This document shows positions 39,299 to 49,892 of a stretch of DNA of 64,000 nt, one piece after another. A program made the position numbers and the translations under genes. Every line of letters begins with the position of its first letter. Position 1 is the first letter of the stretch. The notes under the pieces were generated by a model. The model ran no database searches and was not told the DNA's origin. It saw only the letters and a program-made list of their open reading frames with translations. The stretch comes from Novipirellula herctigrandis (GTDB lineage: Bacteria > Planctomycetota > Planctomycetia > Pirellulales > Pirellulaceae): positions 6,920,417 to 6,984,416 of the forward strand of contig SJPJ01000001.1 of NCBI GenBank assembly GCA_007859835.1, given 5' to 3'.

Positions 39299-39724
39299 GG
39301 ATGTGTTCCCCCCCAGAGATTCGTTTGGATTGCCTGCACGCTCGTGGTATGCACGCAATGTTTCCAACGAAATCTAGAACACGATGAGGGAACAGGACGG
39401 ATGTTGCAAAAAAGAAACACTCGCTTCGTAGCAAGTGTGTCTCGGCACGCTTTGCGCAAACGGCACGACCGGCATGATCGGTATCTCTTGCTAAGATTCG
39501 ATGCGTGTTTGACTGACATCATGCGACAAGGATCGGTTCGCGTCCTCGCGAGAGTTGCATGCGCTAGAGTTGCATGCGGGTTGATGTGCGGGCTGTGTCA
39601 GTTGTAAAGCCATCGGGTCAAATGCTGGCATTGGAGCCCTCTGGCAACCGAAATCCAACGAAGACAGGCACGCTCTTTTTGCGCGAGTGGTGTTGGCACG
39701 GGTTTCTCTAGGCAAGGCTTTACT
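39299..39724. other. Intergenic region between flbD and a small membrane-protein gene
   Basis: About 425 bases between divergent genes. It includes a 13-bp direct repeat AGAGTTGCATGCG at 39551 and 39566 (15-bp period), with a TGCATGC palindrome in each. No sigma-28 or sigma-54 promoter with correct spacing was found by eye, though the flagellar cluster must start here. No RNA gene recognised. Confidence 0.5.
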
Positions 39725-39997
39725 ATGTGGCGTTCCGTTTTTGTTGCCCTTGGGATCATGGCAATCATCGTGGGAATCGAATTTTTGATGATCGATTCGG
39801 CCACCCTCTACGAGGCAGCAACCGCAAAACCGATCAGTTTTTTGGACCCAACCGGTTCACCAGCGGAAGAGGCCACCGTCTTTCGACCGAAGGATTGGAT
39901 GCCCTGGGCGTTTATTGGTGGCGGAATAATCACCATTGTCTACTCGAAGCTGCTTCCAGCACGCTTTCACAACTGGCGGCATTCGGGCGCTAGCTGA
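39725..39997 (+). CDS. Small membrane protein of unknown function
   Basis: 90 residues with two membrane helices (about 5-25 and 60-78) joined by a Pro/Lys-rich loop with FRPKDWMPWAFIGGG. Start and hydrophobic pattern make it look genuine, and an overlapping frame (39727-39993) reads as noise. No family recognised. Confidence 0.6.
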   Translation: MWRSVFVALGIMAIIVGIEFLMIDSATLYEAATAKPISFLDPTGSPAEEATVFRPKDWMPWAFIGGGIITIVYSKLLPARFHNWRHSGAS

Positions 39998-40159
39998 TCG
40001 GGCTGGCGTGCGGCTTCCTCGCATGGGGGAGCCCCGTGGTGCGGCAATCTTCGCCGCTGACTCACTTGACGTGGCCAGATCGGCTGTTTACCTTGCATAA
40101 GCTCGTTTGCGGACGCCGGTCCGTAGTATTAACTTGGCTTATCAAGGCAAGGCCTCAAT

Positions 40160-41131
40160 TTGCATCTGCGAAACCTCGAACTGTTCTGCACAATCGCCGA
40201 AGAACGCAGCTTTTCCAAGGCTGCGGCCGAGCATGATTTGACGCAGAGTGCCGTGAGCCAGGCGATGCACCAGTTAGAGGATTCGCTCGGTACCCAGCTG
40301 ATTGATCGCTCCAAGCGGCCTCTGGTTCTCACGACCGCCGGCCAAACCTACGTCCGCGGGCTTCGCAATGTCCTCCGCCAATTGCACCGACTTGAACAAG
40401 AGGTTGCTACACTTGGCGAGAAATTGAGCGGACAGCTGAAAATTGGTACGATTTACTCTGTTGGGCTTTCCTACTTGCCCGACGCGAGTGAAGAATTTGC
40501 TCGTTTGCACCCCGAAGTCGATGTGCAGCTGGCTTTTGGAACGAGCGAGCGTGTGGTCGAAATGACGGCGGACGGTGAAGTCGATTTCGGTCTGGTGAGC
40601 TTTCCGAAGAATTCAAAGTCGCTGCAATCGGTGATGTGGCAGCAAGAGCCGATGCGGTTGGTTTGTTCGGCCGAACACCATTTTGCCAACCGCACCAACC
40701 TTGCCCTCATTGATTTGCAGGGAACAGCGATGGTTGGTTTCGAGCGTGGCTTAACGCTTCGCAAAGAAATCGACCAATATCTGTTGAAGGCTGGCGTGAC
40801 GGCTGATGTCCGCGTGGAGTTCGATAATGCGGATTCGATGATCCGCATGATTCAAGCGAGTCGTGGACTTGGGATTGTGCCCGAAGCGGCCGTACGTCGC
40901 GAAACGGCGAATGGATCCTTGAAAGTGGTTGGATGTCGCGGGCTAAAGATGAAACGGCCTCTCGGAATCATTTTTCGTCGATCAGGGCAACTTAGTAAAG
41001 CGGCGAGCGAATTTGGTTCGCTGCTTCTTGGCCGCAGGATTGAGGCGGACAAACGTAAATCCGGCAGCGGGAAGCATGCCGCGGAAAAACACGCAACCGA
41101 TACAAGGAAAAATACTTCGGTTGTCGCCTAA
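40160..41131 (+). CDS. LysR-type transcriptional regulator
   Basis: 323 residues. N-terminal winged HTH (FCTIAEERSFSKAAAEHDLTQSAVSQAMHQLE about 9-40), then the two-lobed substrate-binding domain about 90-295. TTG start; a later start would cut the HTH. It lies 177 bases before gltB on the same strand, so it may act like Bacillus GltC, the LysR activator of glutamate synthase; that is inference. A 7-bp hairpin (CCATGCA/TGCATGG, loop CGAA) follows its stop at 41133-41150. Confidence 0.9.
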   Translation: MHLRNLELFCTIAEERSFSKAAAEHDLTQSAVSQAMHQLEDSLGTQLIDRSKRPLVLTTAGQTYVRGLRNVLRQLHRLEQEVATLGEKLSGQLKIGTIYSVGLSYLPDASEEFARLHPEVDVQLAFGTSERVVEMTADGEVDFGLVSFPKNSKSLQSVMWQQEPMRLVCSAEHHFANRTNLALIDLQGTAMVGFERGLTLRKEIDQYLLKAGVTADVRVEFDNADSMIRMIQASRGLGIVPEAAVRRETANGSLKVVGCRGLKMKRPLGIIFRRSGQLSKAASEFGSLLLGRRIEADKRKSGSGKHAAEKHATDTRKNTSVVA

Positions 41132-41308
41132 GCCATGCACGAATGCATGGAAATGAAATCTGGCACAGACATCGATTTTGCACTGAAACATGGCAATGAG
41201 GCACGACGAGGCCTCAACGGGAAAGCGATAGAATTCGTAACCCTTTGATCCTCTCGACGTTCGTGTAAATGCATTAACACTTTATTTAGCGAAACGGATA
41301 GAAAAACG

Positions 41309-44300
41309 ATGACCACCCCGTCACTCGACAAGAACATCGGCTCTTTTCATTTGCCACCTGCACAGGGTCTTTATGATCCGAAACACGAAAAGGATTCGTG
41401 TGGCGTTGGGTTTATCGCGCATATCAAAGGCAAACCGAGCCACCAAATTGTCCTTGATGCGGACCAAATTCTGCAAGCGATGGATCACCGCGGTGCGTGT
41501 GGATGCGAGCCGAATACGGGGGACGGTTCGGGCATCATGGTCGGTTTGCCTCACAAGTTTCTTCGTAAAGTTGCCAAGGCGGATCTCGGTGTTGAGTTGC
41601 CCGAGCCGGGCCAGTTCGCGGCTGGCTTAGTCTTTTTGCCGACCGACGGAAAAGAGCGAGCTTATTGTAAGGAGACCATTGAATCGTTGATCGCCGAATC
41701 AGGCCAGAAATTGATCGGTTGGCGAAAGGTCCCCCAAATGACGGACGCTGCGGACGTCGGGCCAACGGCACGAAGCAGTGAACCCGTCGTGGAACAATTG
41801 TTCGTCGGCGCGTCCGATGGACTCAGTGGCGATGCACTCGACCGAAAACTCTACTTGATTCACAAGCAAGCTAGCCATCGACTTCGTGGCAGCGAAGAGC
41901 TCGAACAAGCGTTGATGTTCTATATTTGCTCTCTCAGTACCAAAGTGATTATTTATAAGGGAATGCTGACGCCTGCGCAGGTGCTTCCGTATTACCCGGA
42001 CCTTCGAGACGATGATTTTGAAACGCACTTGGCGATGGTGCATAGCCGTTTTTCGACCAACACTTTCCCCAGTTGGGACCGTGCTCAGCCGCTTCGTTTC
42101 ATGAGTCACAATGGCGAAATCAATACGCTCAGAGGCAATGTCAACTGGATGCGCGCTCGGTCGGGTTCCGCTGAAAGTGAATTGTTCGGCGATGACCTGA
42201 AAAAGCTCTTCCCGGTTTGTGAACCTCACTGCAGCGACTCGGGGACGTTTGACAACGTGCTTGAGTTCTTGTTGATGAATGGCCGGACGCTTCAAGAAGC
42301 GATCATGATGATGGTCCCTGAAGCGTGGCAAATGCACGAAACGATGCCTAAAGACAAACGAGCGTTCTACGAGTACTTCTCATGCTTAATGGAACCGTGG
42401 GACGGTCCTGCATCGATTGCCTTCACCGATGGTCATTACATCGGCGCGACACTTGACCGAAACGGTCTTCGGCCAAGTCGTTATTACATCACCCACGACG
42501 ACCGCGTGATTATGGCGAGCGAAGTGGGCGTGTTGCCGGTTGATCCCGCCAACGTGAAATTCAAGGGCCGATTGCAACCAGGCAAGATGTTCCTAGTCGA
42601 TTTCGAAGAAGGCCGTTTGATTCCCGACGAAGAGTTGAAGAGTTCGTTTGCCAAGAAAATGCCTTACGGCGATTGGCTCAAAGATCAACGGATCCGTTTG
42701 GCAGACCTGCATCCCGAAGCAGAAGGCCATGGCTTTGACAGCGAAACGCTTTTGCCACGGATGCAAGCATTTGGTTATACGACCGAAACACTTAGCTTTA
42801 TGCTGCGTCCTTTGGTGGAACAATTGCGTGACCCTGTCGGTTCGATGGGCAACGACAGTGCGATTGCGTGTCTGAGCGATAAGCCGCGAATGATCTATGA
42901 CTATTTCAAACAGTTGTTTGCGCAAGTGACCAACCCCGCGATCGATTCGATTCGCGAAGAGGTGATCATGTCGCTCGAATGCTACATTGGCCCTGAGCAA
43001 AACTTGCTCGAGGCAACGCCCGAACATTGCCATCGACTTTTGGTTGATCACCCGATTTTGACCAATGAAGAAATCGCAGCGCTCAAGCATGTGAACTTTG
43101 AAGGCTGGAATAGCAGAGTCATTGACATCACGTTCGACCGTAGCGAAGGAAAAGCAGGCCTCCGCAGGACACTCGACCGGATTGCGAAGGAAGCCGAAGC
43201 CGCGGCGGATGAAGGGATCGAATTAGTCGTCCTCAGTGACCGTGCAATCTGCCACGATCGCGTTCCCGTTAGTGCGTTGATGGCGGTCGGTTCGGTTCAC
43301 CATCACCTCGTCAAACAGGCGAAGCGAACCAAAATTGGGCTCGCGATCGAAACAGGCGAAGCACGCGAAGTTCATCATCATTGCCTGTTGATCGGCTACG
43401 GTGCCGACGCGATCAATCCTTATTTGGCATTTGAATCCTTGTGGCAAGCGCGACGCGACGGATTGATGGATGTCACGATGGACGACGAAAAGGTTGTTGC
43501 AGCCTATCGAAAGGGTGTTGCCAAAGGGATGTTGAAGGTAATGGCCAAGATGGGGATTAGCACACTGCAGAGTTACAAGGGTGCACAGATCTTTGAAGCA
43601 CTTGGCTTGAAGGACGAAATTATTGACACCTGCTTTGTCGGAACCGCGAGCCGAATCCAAGGCGTCTCTTTTGACATCGTTGCCGAAGAAACGCTCCGCC
43701 GTCATCGCCTCGGGTTCCCCGATCGTAAATCGGATCGTTCACGTCAACTGCCTAGTCTTGGTGAGTTTCATTGGCGAGCCGAAGGTGAAAAACATGCATG
43801 GAACCCACAATCGATCGCTTCGCTTCAAATCGCGGCGCGAACCAATAACGAAGATGCTTATTGGAAGTTTGCACATGCAATCAACGAAGATAATCGGTTC
43901 CGTTGCACCCTGCGTGGACTGCTCGGCTTCAAAGAAGGCGTTGCAGGCGATCCCGTTCCGCTAGACGAAGTCGAACCAGCCAGTGAAATCGTAAAGCTGT
44001 TTTGTACCGGTGCAATGAGTTTCGGCAGTATCAGTGCCGAATCGCACGAGACGCTCGCCGTGGCGATGAATCGACTCGGCGGTAAGAGTAACACCGGGGA
44101 AGGTGGTGAAGACCCCGCCCGGTTTTTGCCGATGGCCAATGGCGATTCGAAACGATCCGCGATCAAGCAAGTTGCATCGGGACGATTCGGTGTAACGATC
44201 GAATACTTGGCCAATGCTGATGAAATTCAAATCAAGGTTTCGCAAGGTGCTAAGCCGGGTGAAGGTGGCGAGTTGCCGGGCAAGAAGGTCGATAAGGGCA

Positions 44301-45892
44301 TTGCTCGGATTCGCTACAGTACGCCAGGGGTGGGACTGATTAGCCCACCACCGCATCACGACATCTATTCGATTGAAGACTTGGCTCAATTGATCCACGA
44401 CCTCAAGAACGCTAACCGGAAAGCACGCGTGAGCGTCAAACTTGTGAGCGAAGTCGGTGTTGGGGTCATCGCATCGGGTGTGGCCAAAGCCCATGCCGAT
44501 CATATTCTGATTTCAGGCGATACCGGTGGCACCGGCGCATCACCGCTAACGAGTATCAAGCATGCTGGTTTGCCATGGGAGCTCGGTATTGCTGAGACGC
44601 ATCAGGTACTTGTGCTCAACGACCTGCGTAGTCGCGTGGTTCTGCAAACCGACGGTGGTTTGAAGACAGGTCGTGACGTGGTTGTTGCCGCACTCCTCGG
44701 TGCCGAAGAGTATGGTTTTTCGACCGCACCGTTGATCACACTTGGGTGCATCATGATGCGTAAGTGTCACCTTAATACATGTCCGGTTGGTATTGCCACT
44801 CAAGATCCTGATCTTCGCAAGAAGTTCATGGGCAAGCCGGAGCACGTCGTGAACTATTTGTTCATGGTCGCCGAGGAAGCTCGCCGAATCATGGCCAAGC
44901 TTGGTTTTCGAACGATCAATGAAATGATCGGACGAAGTGATTGTTTGAAGACCGATGATGCGATCAAGCACTGGAAAGCCGATGGGCTTGATCTGACGCC
45001 GATTCTGCAGCCGGCTAACAAACCGCATGCGAACGTTGGCGTTCGTTGCACGAGGTCCCAAGATCATGGTTTGGAAAAATCACTTGATTTGACCGTATTG
45101 CTCGACGCTGCGAAGCCAGCGATCGAAAACGGTGAGCCGGTCCGAATTGAAACACCCGTCATCAATATTAATCGAACCGTTGGGACGATTCTTAGTAACG
45201 AGATTGCCAAGAAATATGGCCAGGCTGGTTTGCCTGATGACACGATTCATATCGCATTGACCGGGTCGGCGGGGCAAAGCCTTGGTGCGTTCCTCGCTCA
45301 TGGCATTACCATCGAGCTTGAAGGGGATGCAAATGATTACGTCGGCAAGGGACTTTCCGGTGGTCGAGTGGTTATCTATCCACCGCATCAAAGCACCTTT
45401 GTCGCTGAAGAAAATGTCCTCGTGGGTAATGTTTGCTTGTACGGTGCAACGGGCGGTCAAGCCTTCCTGCGTGGGCGAGCAGCCGAACGGTTTTGTGTTC
45501 GCAACAGTGGCGCCCGAACGGTCATCGAAGGAGTCGGCGACCATGGTTGTGAATACATGACCGGTGGCCGAGTCGTTGTGCTCGGAGACACAGGCCGGAA
45601 CTTTGCGGCGGGGATGTCGGGTGGGATCGCCTACATTTGGGACAAGCAGGGCAACTTTCATCTGAACTGTAATCAGGCAACGGTCGAACTTGAGAAGATT
45701 GAATCGGCGGAGGAAGAAGCCGAGGTGAAGGAGATGATTTCGTTGCATCATCAGTACACTGCTAGCCCCGTTGCCAAGCAAGTGTTGGAAAACTGGGATG
45801 AATTTTTGAGCCAATGCGTAAAGGTTATGCCAACGGACTACAAACGCGTCCTCAAGGAAATGGAAGCCGAAGCCGCAATCGCGTCGGCTTAA
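41309..45892 (+). CDS. gltB: Glutamate synthase (NADPH) large subunit
   Basis: 1527 residues. Makes two glutamates from glutamine and 2-oxoglutarate. The N-terminal Ntn amidotransferase nucleophile is Cys31 (KDSCGVGF), so a 30-residue propeptide is removed. The central and FMN domains follow, with the 3Fe-4S ligands Cys1147, Cys1153 and Cys1158 (C-x5-C-x4-C). The GXGXG beta-helix (about 1260-1500) ends the chain. Full length. ATG start. gltD follows after 159 bases on the same strand. Confidence 0.97.
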   Translation: MTTPSLDKNIGSFHLPPAQGLYDPKHEKDSCGVGFIAHIKGKPSHQIVLDADQILQAMDHRGACGCEPNTGDGSGIMVGLPHKFLRKVAKADLGVELPEPGQFAAGLVFLPTDGKERAYCKETIESLIAESGQKLIGWRKVPQMTDAADVGPTARSSEPVVEQLFVGASDGLSGDALDRKLYLIHKQASHRLRGSEELEQALMFYICSLSTKVIIYKGMLTPAQVLPYYPDLRDDDFETHLAMVHSRFSTNTFPSWDRAQPLRFMSHNGEINTLRGNVNWMRARSGSAESELFGDDLKKLFPVCEPHCSDSGTFDNVLEFLLMNGRTLQEAIMMMVPEAWQMHETMPKDKRAFYEYFSCLMEPWDGPASIAFTDGHYIGATLDRNGLRPSRYYITHDDRVIMASEVGVLPVDPANVKFKGRLQPGKMFLVDFEEGRLIPDEELKSSFAKKMPYGDWLKDQRIRLADLHPEAEGHGFDSETLLPRMQAFGYTTETLSFMLRPLVEQLRDPVGSMGNDSAIACLSDKPRMIYDYFKQLFAQVTNPAIDSIREEVIMSLECYIGPEQNLLEATPEHCHRLLVDHPILTNEEIAALKHVNFEGWNSRVIDITFDRSEGKAGLRRTLDRIAKEAEAAADEGIELVVLSDRAICHDRVPVSALMAVGSVHHHLVKQAKRTKIGLAIETGEAREVHHHCLLIGYGADAINPYLAFESLWQARRDGLMDVTMDDEKVVAAYRKGVAKGMLKVMAKMGISTLQSYKGAQIFEALGLKDEIIDTCFVGTASRIQGVSFDIVAEETLRRHRLGFPDRKSDRSRQLPSLGEFHWRAEGEKHAWNPQSIASLQIAARTNNEDAYWKFAHAINEDNRFRCTLRGLLGFKEGVAGDPVPLDEVEPASEIVKLFCTGAMSFGSISAESHETLAVAMNRLGGKSNTGEGGEDPARFLPMANGDSKRSAIKQVASGRFGVTIEYLANADEIQIKVSQGAKPGEGGELPGKKVDKGIARIRYSTPGVGLISPPPHHDIYSIEDLAQLIHDLKNANRKARVSVKLVSEVGVGVIASGVAKAHADHILISGDTGGTGASPLTSIKHAGLPWELGIAETHQVLVLNDLRSRVVLQTDGGLKTGRDVVVAALLGAEEYGFSTAPLITLGCIMMRKCHLNTCPVGIATQDPDLRKKFMGKPEHVVNYLFMVAEEARRIMAKLGFRTINEMIGRSDCLKTDDAIKHWKADGLDLTPILQPANKPHANVGVRCTRSQDHGLEKSLDLTVLLDAAKPAIENGEPVRIETPVININRTVGTILSNEIAKKYGQAGLPDDTIHIALTGSAGQSLGAFLAHGITIELEGDANDYVGKGLSGGRVVIYPPHQSTFVAEENVLVGNVCLYGATGGQAFLRGRAAERFCVRNSGARTVIEGVGDHGCEYMTGGRVVVLGDTGRNFAAGMSGGIAYIWDKQGNFHLNCNQATVELEKIESAEEEAEVKEMISLHHQYTASPVAKQVLENWDEFLSQCVKVMPTDYKRVLKEMEAEAAIASA

Positions 45893-46051
45893 CCGCTGGT
45901 TCGTCTTGCGACGCTCTGCTACGGGTCTCGGCACATGCCAAGTAGTGGCAGGCCATTGATTCGAGAAGTCACAACTTATTCGGAAAGTCAAAATCGACTT
46001 TCCTCGATCCACCAAACCAAAACACATCCGCTAACTGTAGAGAATTGAAAC

Positions 46052-47554
46052 ATGGGTAAGCCAACTGGATTCAAGGAATTTGACCGCAAAAAAGTGCCTT
46101 GGCGTCTGCCGGTTGTTCGTATCAACGACTACAACGAAGTTTACACGGAACCGCAAGTCGAACAGCTTCGCGAACAAGGTGCTCGGTGTATGGATTGTGG
46201 CGTGCCGTTTTGCCAATCGACCACCGGTTGTCCGATCGACAATTTGATTCCGGAATGGAACGACCTTGTCTACAACGATCGTTGGCAAGAGGCGATCGAG
46301 CGTCTTCACAAGACGAATAACTTCCCGGAATTTACCGGCCGCACCTGCCCTGCACCTTGCGAAGGTTCATGTGTTCTTGGAATCAACAATCCACCGGTGA
46401 CGATCAAGAATATCGAAAATGCCATCGTGGACCGTGCATGGGAAGAAGGTTGGATCAAGCCACAGTTGCCTAAAACAAGGACTGGCAAGAAGGTTGCAAT
46501 CGTCGGTAGTGGACCGGCCGGATTGACGGCCGCTGACCAACTTAATCAAGCGGGTCACGAAGTCACCGTCTATGAGCGGGCCGATCGTATTGGCGGTTTG
46601 TTGCAATATGGTATTCCGAATATGAAACTTGGTAAGGATGTCGTCCAACGCCGTGTCGACAAGATGACTGCCGAAGGAATTAAGTTTGTAACTGGCGCGA
46701 ATGTCGGCAAAGATATCGATCCGAAAGAATTGGTGAATGGGAACGACGCATTGTTATTGGCGTGTGGTGCTACAAAACCTCGCGACTTACCGATCCCAAA
46801 TCGCGAGGCCAAAGGGGTCCATTTTGCGATGGAGTTCTTGACTGCGAACACCATGCAAAGTGTTCATGGTGATTCGTTAGGCGACGGTTTCATCAGTGCC
46901 GAAGGGAAAGATGTTATTGTGATTGGTGGGGGCGATACCGGAACCGACTGTATTGGAACGAGCCTCCGTCACGGTTGCCGAAGCCTTGTCAATTTTGAAC
47001 TGCTACCCAAACCGCCCGCAGATCGGGGGGCCGACAACCCGTGGCCTGAATGGCCTCGTATTTACCGCGTCGATTACGGGCACGAAGAAGCGGCAGCAAA
47101 ATTTGGCCGCGATCCGCGCGAATACCAAATCCTTAGTAAGGAGTTTCTTGTCGATGACGAGGGCAACCTGTGTGGGATCAAGACGGTCGAGGTCAAGTGG
47201 ACCAGAAGTGATGATGACGGTTGGAAAATGACCGAAGTCGAAGGGAGCGAAAAAGAATGGCCCGCACAATTGATCCTACTGGCAATGGGCTTTCTTGGAC
47301 CGGAGCAATACGTTGCCGAATCCCTTGGTATCGAAGTCGATCCACGAAGTAACTTCGAAGCCGAACATGGCCGTTTTGCGACTAGTTTCGAAGGAGTCTT
47401 CGCAGCCGGTGACTGTCGTCGAGGTCAAAGCTTGGTCGTCTGGGCTATCAACGAAGGCCGCGGCGCCGCGCGAGCGATTGACATTTTCTTGCAAGGATCA
47501 AGCGGTATGCCGGCTCCGGGAGTCACAATGGGGACGTCCCTCGAAATAGGTTAA
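46052..47554 (+). CDS. gltD: Glutamate synthase small subunit
   Basis: 500 residues. FAD-dependent partner that passes electrons from NAD(P)H to GltB. N-terminal 4Fe-4S cysteines in [19 protein letters not shown] about 45-63; FAD motif [17 protein letters not shown] about 147-163; NAD(P) motif [15 protein letters not shown] about 289-303. ATG start; a methyltransferase gene begins 4 bases after its stop. Confidence 0.97.
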   Translation: MGKPTGFKEFDRKKVPWRLPVVRINDYNEVYTEPQVEQLREQGARCMDCGVPFCQSTTGCPIDNLIPEWNDLVYNDRWQEAIERLHKTNNFPEFTGRTCPAPCEGSCVLGINNPPVTIKNIENAIVDRAWEEGWIKPQLPKTRTGKKVAIVGSGPAGLTAADQLNQAGHEVTVYERADRIGGLLQYGIPNMKLGKDVVQRRVDKMTAEGIKFVTGANVGKDIDPKELVNGNDALLLACGATKPRDLPIPNREAKGVHFAMEFLTANTMQSVHGDSLGDGFISAEGKDVIVIGGGDTGTDCIGTSLRHGCRSLVNFELLPKPPADRGADNPWPEWPRIYRVDYGHEEAAAKFGRDPREYQILSKEFLVDDEGNLCGIKTVEVKWTRSDDDGWKMTEVEGSEKEWPAQLILLAMGFLGPEQYVAESLGIEVDPRSNFEAEHGRFATSFEGVFAAGDCRRGQSLVVWAINEGRGAARAIDIFLQGSSGMPAPGVTMGTSLEIG

Positions 47555-47558
47555 ACCA

Positions 47559-48398
47559 ATGGGGAAAACAAAGAAAAAACAGAAGTCAAAACCGACAATG
47601 GCGGAGCTAGCCGACAAGTTCGACTGCTACCAAAAATCGGTTCAAACGCCTGAGCATGAAGTCGAGTTCTTCGAAAAAGCGTTTCATGATGTGTACAAAA
47701 AGAAGCCGTACTCGCTGCGGGAGGACTTCTGTGGCACTTTCGCCATTTGCTGTGATTGGGTCACTTCCGATTCCATGCGGACTGCGGTGGGAGTCGATCT
47801 TTGTTCCGAGACGATTGCTTGGGGACGCGAGCATAATCTTGCAAAGCTTGACCAAGCACAGCAGTCACGCGTGAAGCTCCTCGAGCAAGATGTGCGTAAA
47901 CGAAACCGCCCGCAGGTGGATGTGTTGGCTGCACAGAACTTTTCGTTTTGGCTGTTCAAAACACGCGACGAAGTGATCGACTATTTCACGATTGCGCGTT
48001 CCAATTTAAAAGCCGAAGGCATCATGGTGATGGACATGATGGGGGGCGGTGAGTGCTATACAGAGGAACTTGTCGAGAAGCGTACGATCAAGAAAGGCAA
48101 AAAAGGGTTTCGATACGATTGGGAACAAGCCTCGTTCAACCCGATCTCCGGTGACGCGAGTTTCTATATTCACTTCAAGTTCAACGACGGGAGTAAATTG
48201 AAGCGAGCGTTCGAGTACCATTGGCGTTTTTGGACCATTCCGGAAGTTCGCGAGATGTTGGCTGAAGCGGGCTTTAGCGAAAGTCACGTCTATTGGGAAA
48301 TCGAAGACGATGACGACGAAGAGGAAACACGTTGGGAACGACGCGAAAGTGCCGGCAGTGATCCGAGTTGGATTTGTTACATCGTCGCGGTTAAGTGA
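47559..48398 (+). CDS. Class I SAM-dependent methyltransferase of unknown substrate
   Basis: 279 residues. SAM-binding region about 53-110 (LREDFCGTFAICCDWV then VGVDLCSETIAWG), a later NFSFWLFKTRDEVIDYF segment and Lys-rich start. The usual GxGxG is altered to FCGTFA. It follows gltD by 4 bases, so probably co-transcribed; I see no metabolic link. Its end overlaps the convergent flippase gene by 22 bases. Confidence 0.8.
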   Translation: MGKTKKKQKSKPTMAELADKFDCYQKSVQTPEHEVEFFEKAFHDVYKKKPYSLREDFCGTFAICCDWVTSDSMRTAVGVDLCSETIAWGREHNLAKLDQAQQSRVKLLEQDVRKRNRPQVDVLAAQNFSFWLFKTRDEVIDYFTIARSNLKAEGIMVMDMMGGGECYTEELVEKRTIKKGKKGFRYDWEQASFNPISGDASFYIHFKFNDGSKLKRAFEYHWRFWTIPEVREMLAEAGFSESHVYWEIEDDDDEEETRWERRESAGSDPSWICYIVAVK

Positions 48399-49672
48399 TC
48401 ACGGACTCTTTTTTTCAAATAGCGATTGGCAATGGTCAAATTCCAAAGTGCCAATGAGCTCGTCGTAATCGCATAGGCGGTTGCCGCGCCCAGTGCGCCT
48501 TGGATACTAAAGAGCCATACTGTTAATACGGTCATCATGACGGCATGAATCACCAGCAATGTGATTAATGGTCTTCGCTGGTTGGCAAACAACAAGAACG
48601 TCGGGGCGAGTGAAAACATCGTCCAAACACTTGATCCAACCGATACTAAACAGAGCGACGGGTACGCGTAGACGAAATCGTCACCGTAGAGATTCAAAAT
48701 TCGTTTGCCGTACAAAGCGATCACTCCCAGAAAAATAAGCACACCGACCCCCAATAACTGAAATCGGTTACGTCGCATCTCCAGACCGTGTTTCCAATCG
48801 TTCGAATCAAGTACCACAGCAACGTCAGGTTGGAAGTATTTGTCAGTGGATTTTGACAGTAGCAGAATCAAACAACCTGTTTCAAATGCGGGGGCAAGCA
48901 TCGCTAATTCACCACCTGCATGGGGAATGTAGTGACACAGTACGAGCGTCGAACGGAAAAGCCATGAAGTCAAAAACGCAAGTGCCATGAATGAGAGACT
49001 GTTGCTGATCCAATTCGCGTATTGAAACGCAGGTCTTTCGCTGCGTGCGACCGGTTTGGCTCGTAAGAAGCATGCAAGAAGGGCCAAGATCATGCCGACC
49101 AGACTGCTGATGCTGAAACAAAGTACGGCGTCAAAAGGCGTTATTTCTGTCACTCGCGTCATCCATCCAATCAGACCGAGCGTCGTTGCGGGGACGAAAA
49201 TTCGAGCGATCAGTGTGGCTGTTGTCGCCAACCGGAACGACAATAATAGATCGACCGTGACGCCGACGAGTGACATCGAAGGCAAAAATACGAACGCCAA
49301 TAGAATCACTCGCGAAGCAATCGCGGTTCGAAATAGGGTTTCCACTAAGACAGCAAACCCACCAAGCAGCAAGCTAAGAAGCAATGTTCCCAGCAAGGCG
49401 AATCGGAGGTAGCCCGAAAGCATGGCTGATTTTTTGTTGGCAACGAAGACGGGGACTACTTTCAGCGCATACTTTCCAAATCCAGCCTCACCAAGCGACG
49501 CAAGGAGTCCGAGTGTCGCGATTGCACCGATATACTGCTCGAATCCCTCGTGGGATAGATTCCGGGCGAGCAGAATCGATGTTGCATAGCCAAGCAAAAT
49601 CCCTACGACGTTCAAACAGATAAGCAGAACGGGGACGATCTTACTGCTGGTTAGCGGTTCTCGGTCGTGCAT
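48377..49672 (-). CDS. Polysaccharide (lipid-linked glycan) flippase-like membrane protein
   Basis: 431 residues from ATG 49672 (a GTG at 49687 would add five). About 12-14 membrane helices, few charges. Helix 1-2 pattern VPVLLICLNVVGILLGYATSILLARNLS resembles the MurJ/Wzx-like MOP exporter group. No polymerase or glycosyltransferase is adjacent. The 3' end overlaps the methyltransferase by 22 bases (convergent). The substrate is unknown. Confidence 0.75.
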   Translation of the reverse strand: MHDREPLTSSKIVPVLLICLNVVGILLGYATSILLARNLSHEGFEQYIGAIATLGLLASLGEAGFGKYALKVVPVFVANKKSAMLSGYLRFALLGTLLLSLLLGGFAVLVETLFRTAIASRVILLAFVFLPSMSLVGVTVDLLLSFRLATTATLIARIFVPATTLGLIGWMTRVTEITPFDAVLCFSISSLVGMILALLACFLRAKPVARSERPAFQYANWISNSLSFMALAFLTSWLFRSTLVLCHYIPHAGGELAMLAPAFETGCLILLLSKSTDKYFQPDVAVVLDSNDWKHGLEMRRNRFQLLGVGVLIFLGVIALYGKRILNLYGDDFVYAYPSLCLVSVGSSVWTMFSLAPTFLLFANQRRPLITLLVIHAVMMTVLTVWLFSIQGALGAATAYAITTSSLALWNLTIANRYLKKRVRDHLTATM

Positions 49673-49892
49673 ATCGCAGTGGGGCACAGTTCAGCAGTCA
49701 GTCGAATCAGCAGTTAGTCGCAGGGAAGTCACCGTTACAGAGGTCCATTGAACCCTAGTTTTTAATCATATTCAGTAGCAAATTAGCTTATCGGGTTGAA
49801 AAGGGATAGCGATTTTGCCGATGTTATGGGATAGACCCGTTATGCGTATTAGGGTACCGCTTTTCGTCTCGTGAAACATCTTTCGTTGTCCT

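Noticed and set aside
39401..39560. Sigma-54 promoter for the flagellar cluster
   Set aside because: GGCAC-type boxes are present, but none has TTGC at the required spacing.
45080..46027. 315-codon reverse open frame over the end of gltB
   Set aside because: Antisense to conserved gltB sequence with no motif of its own.
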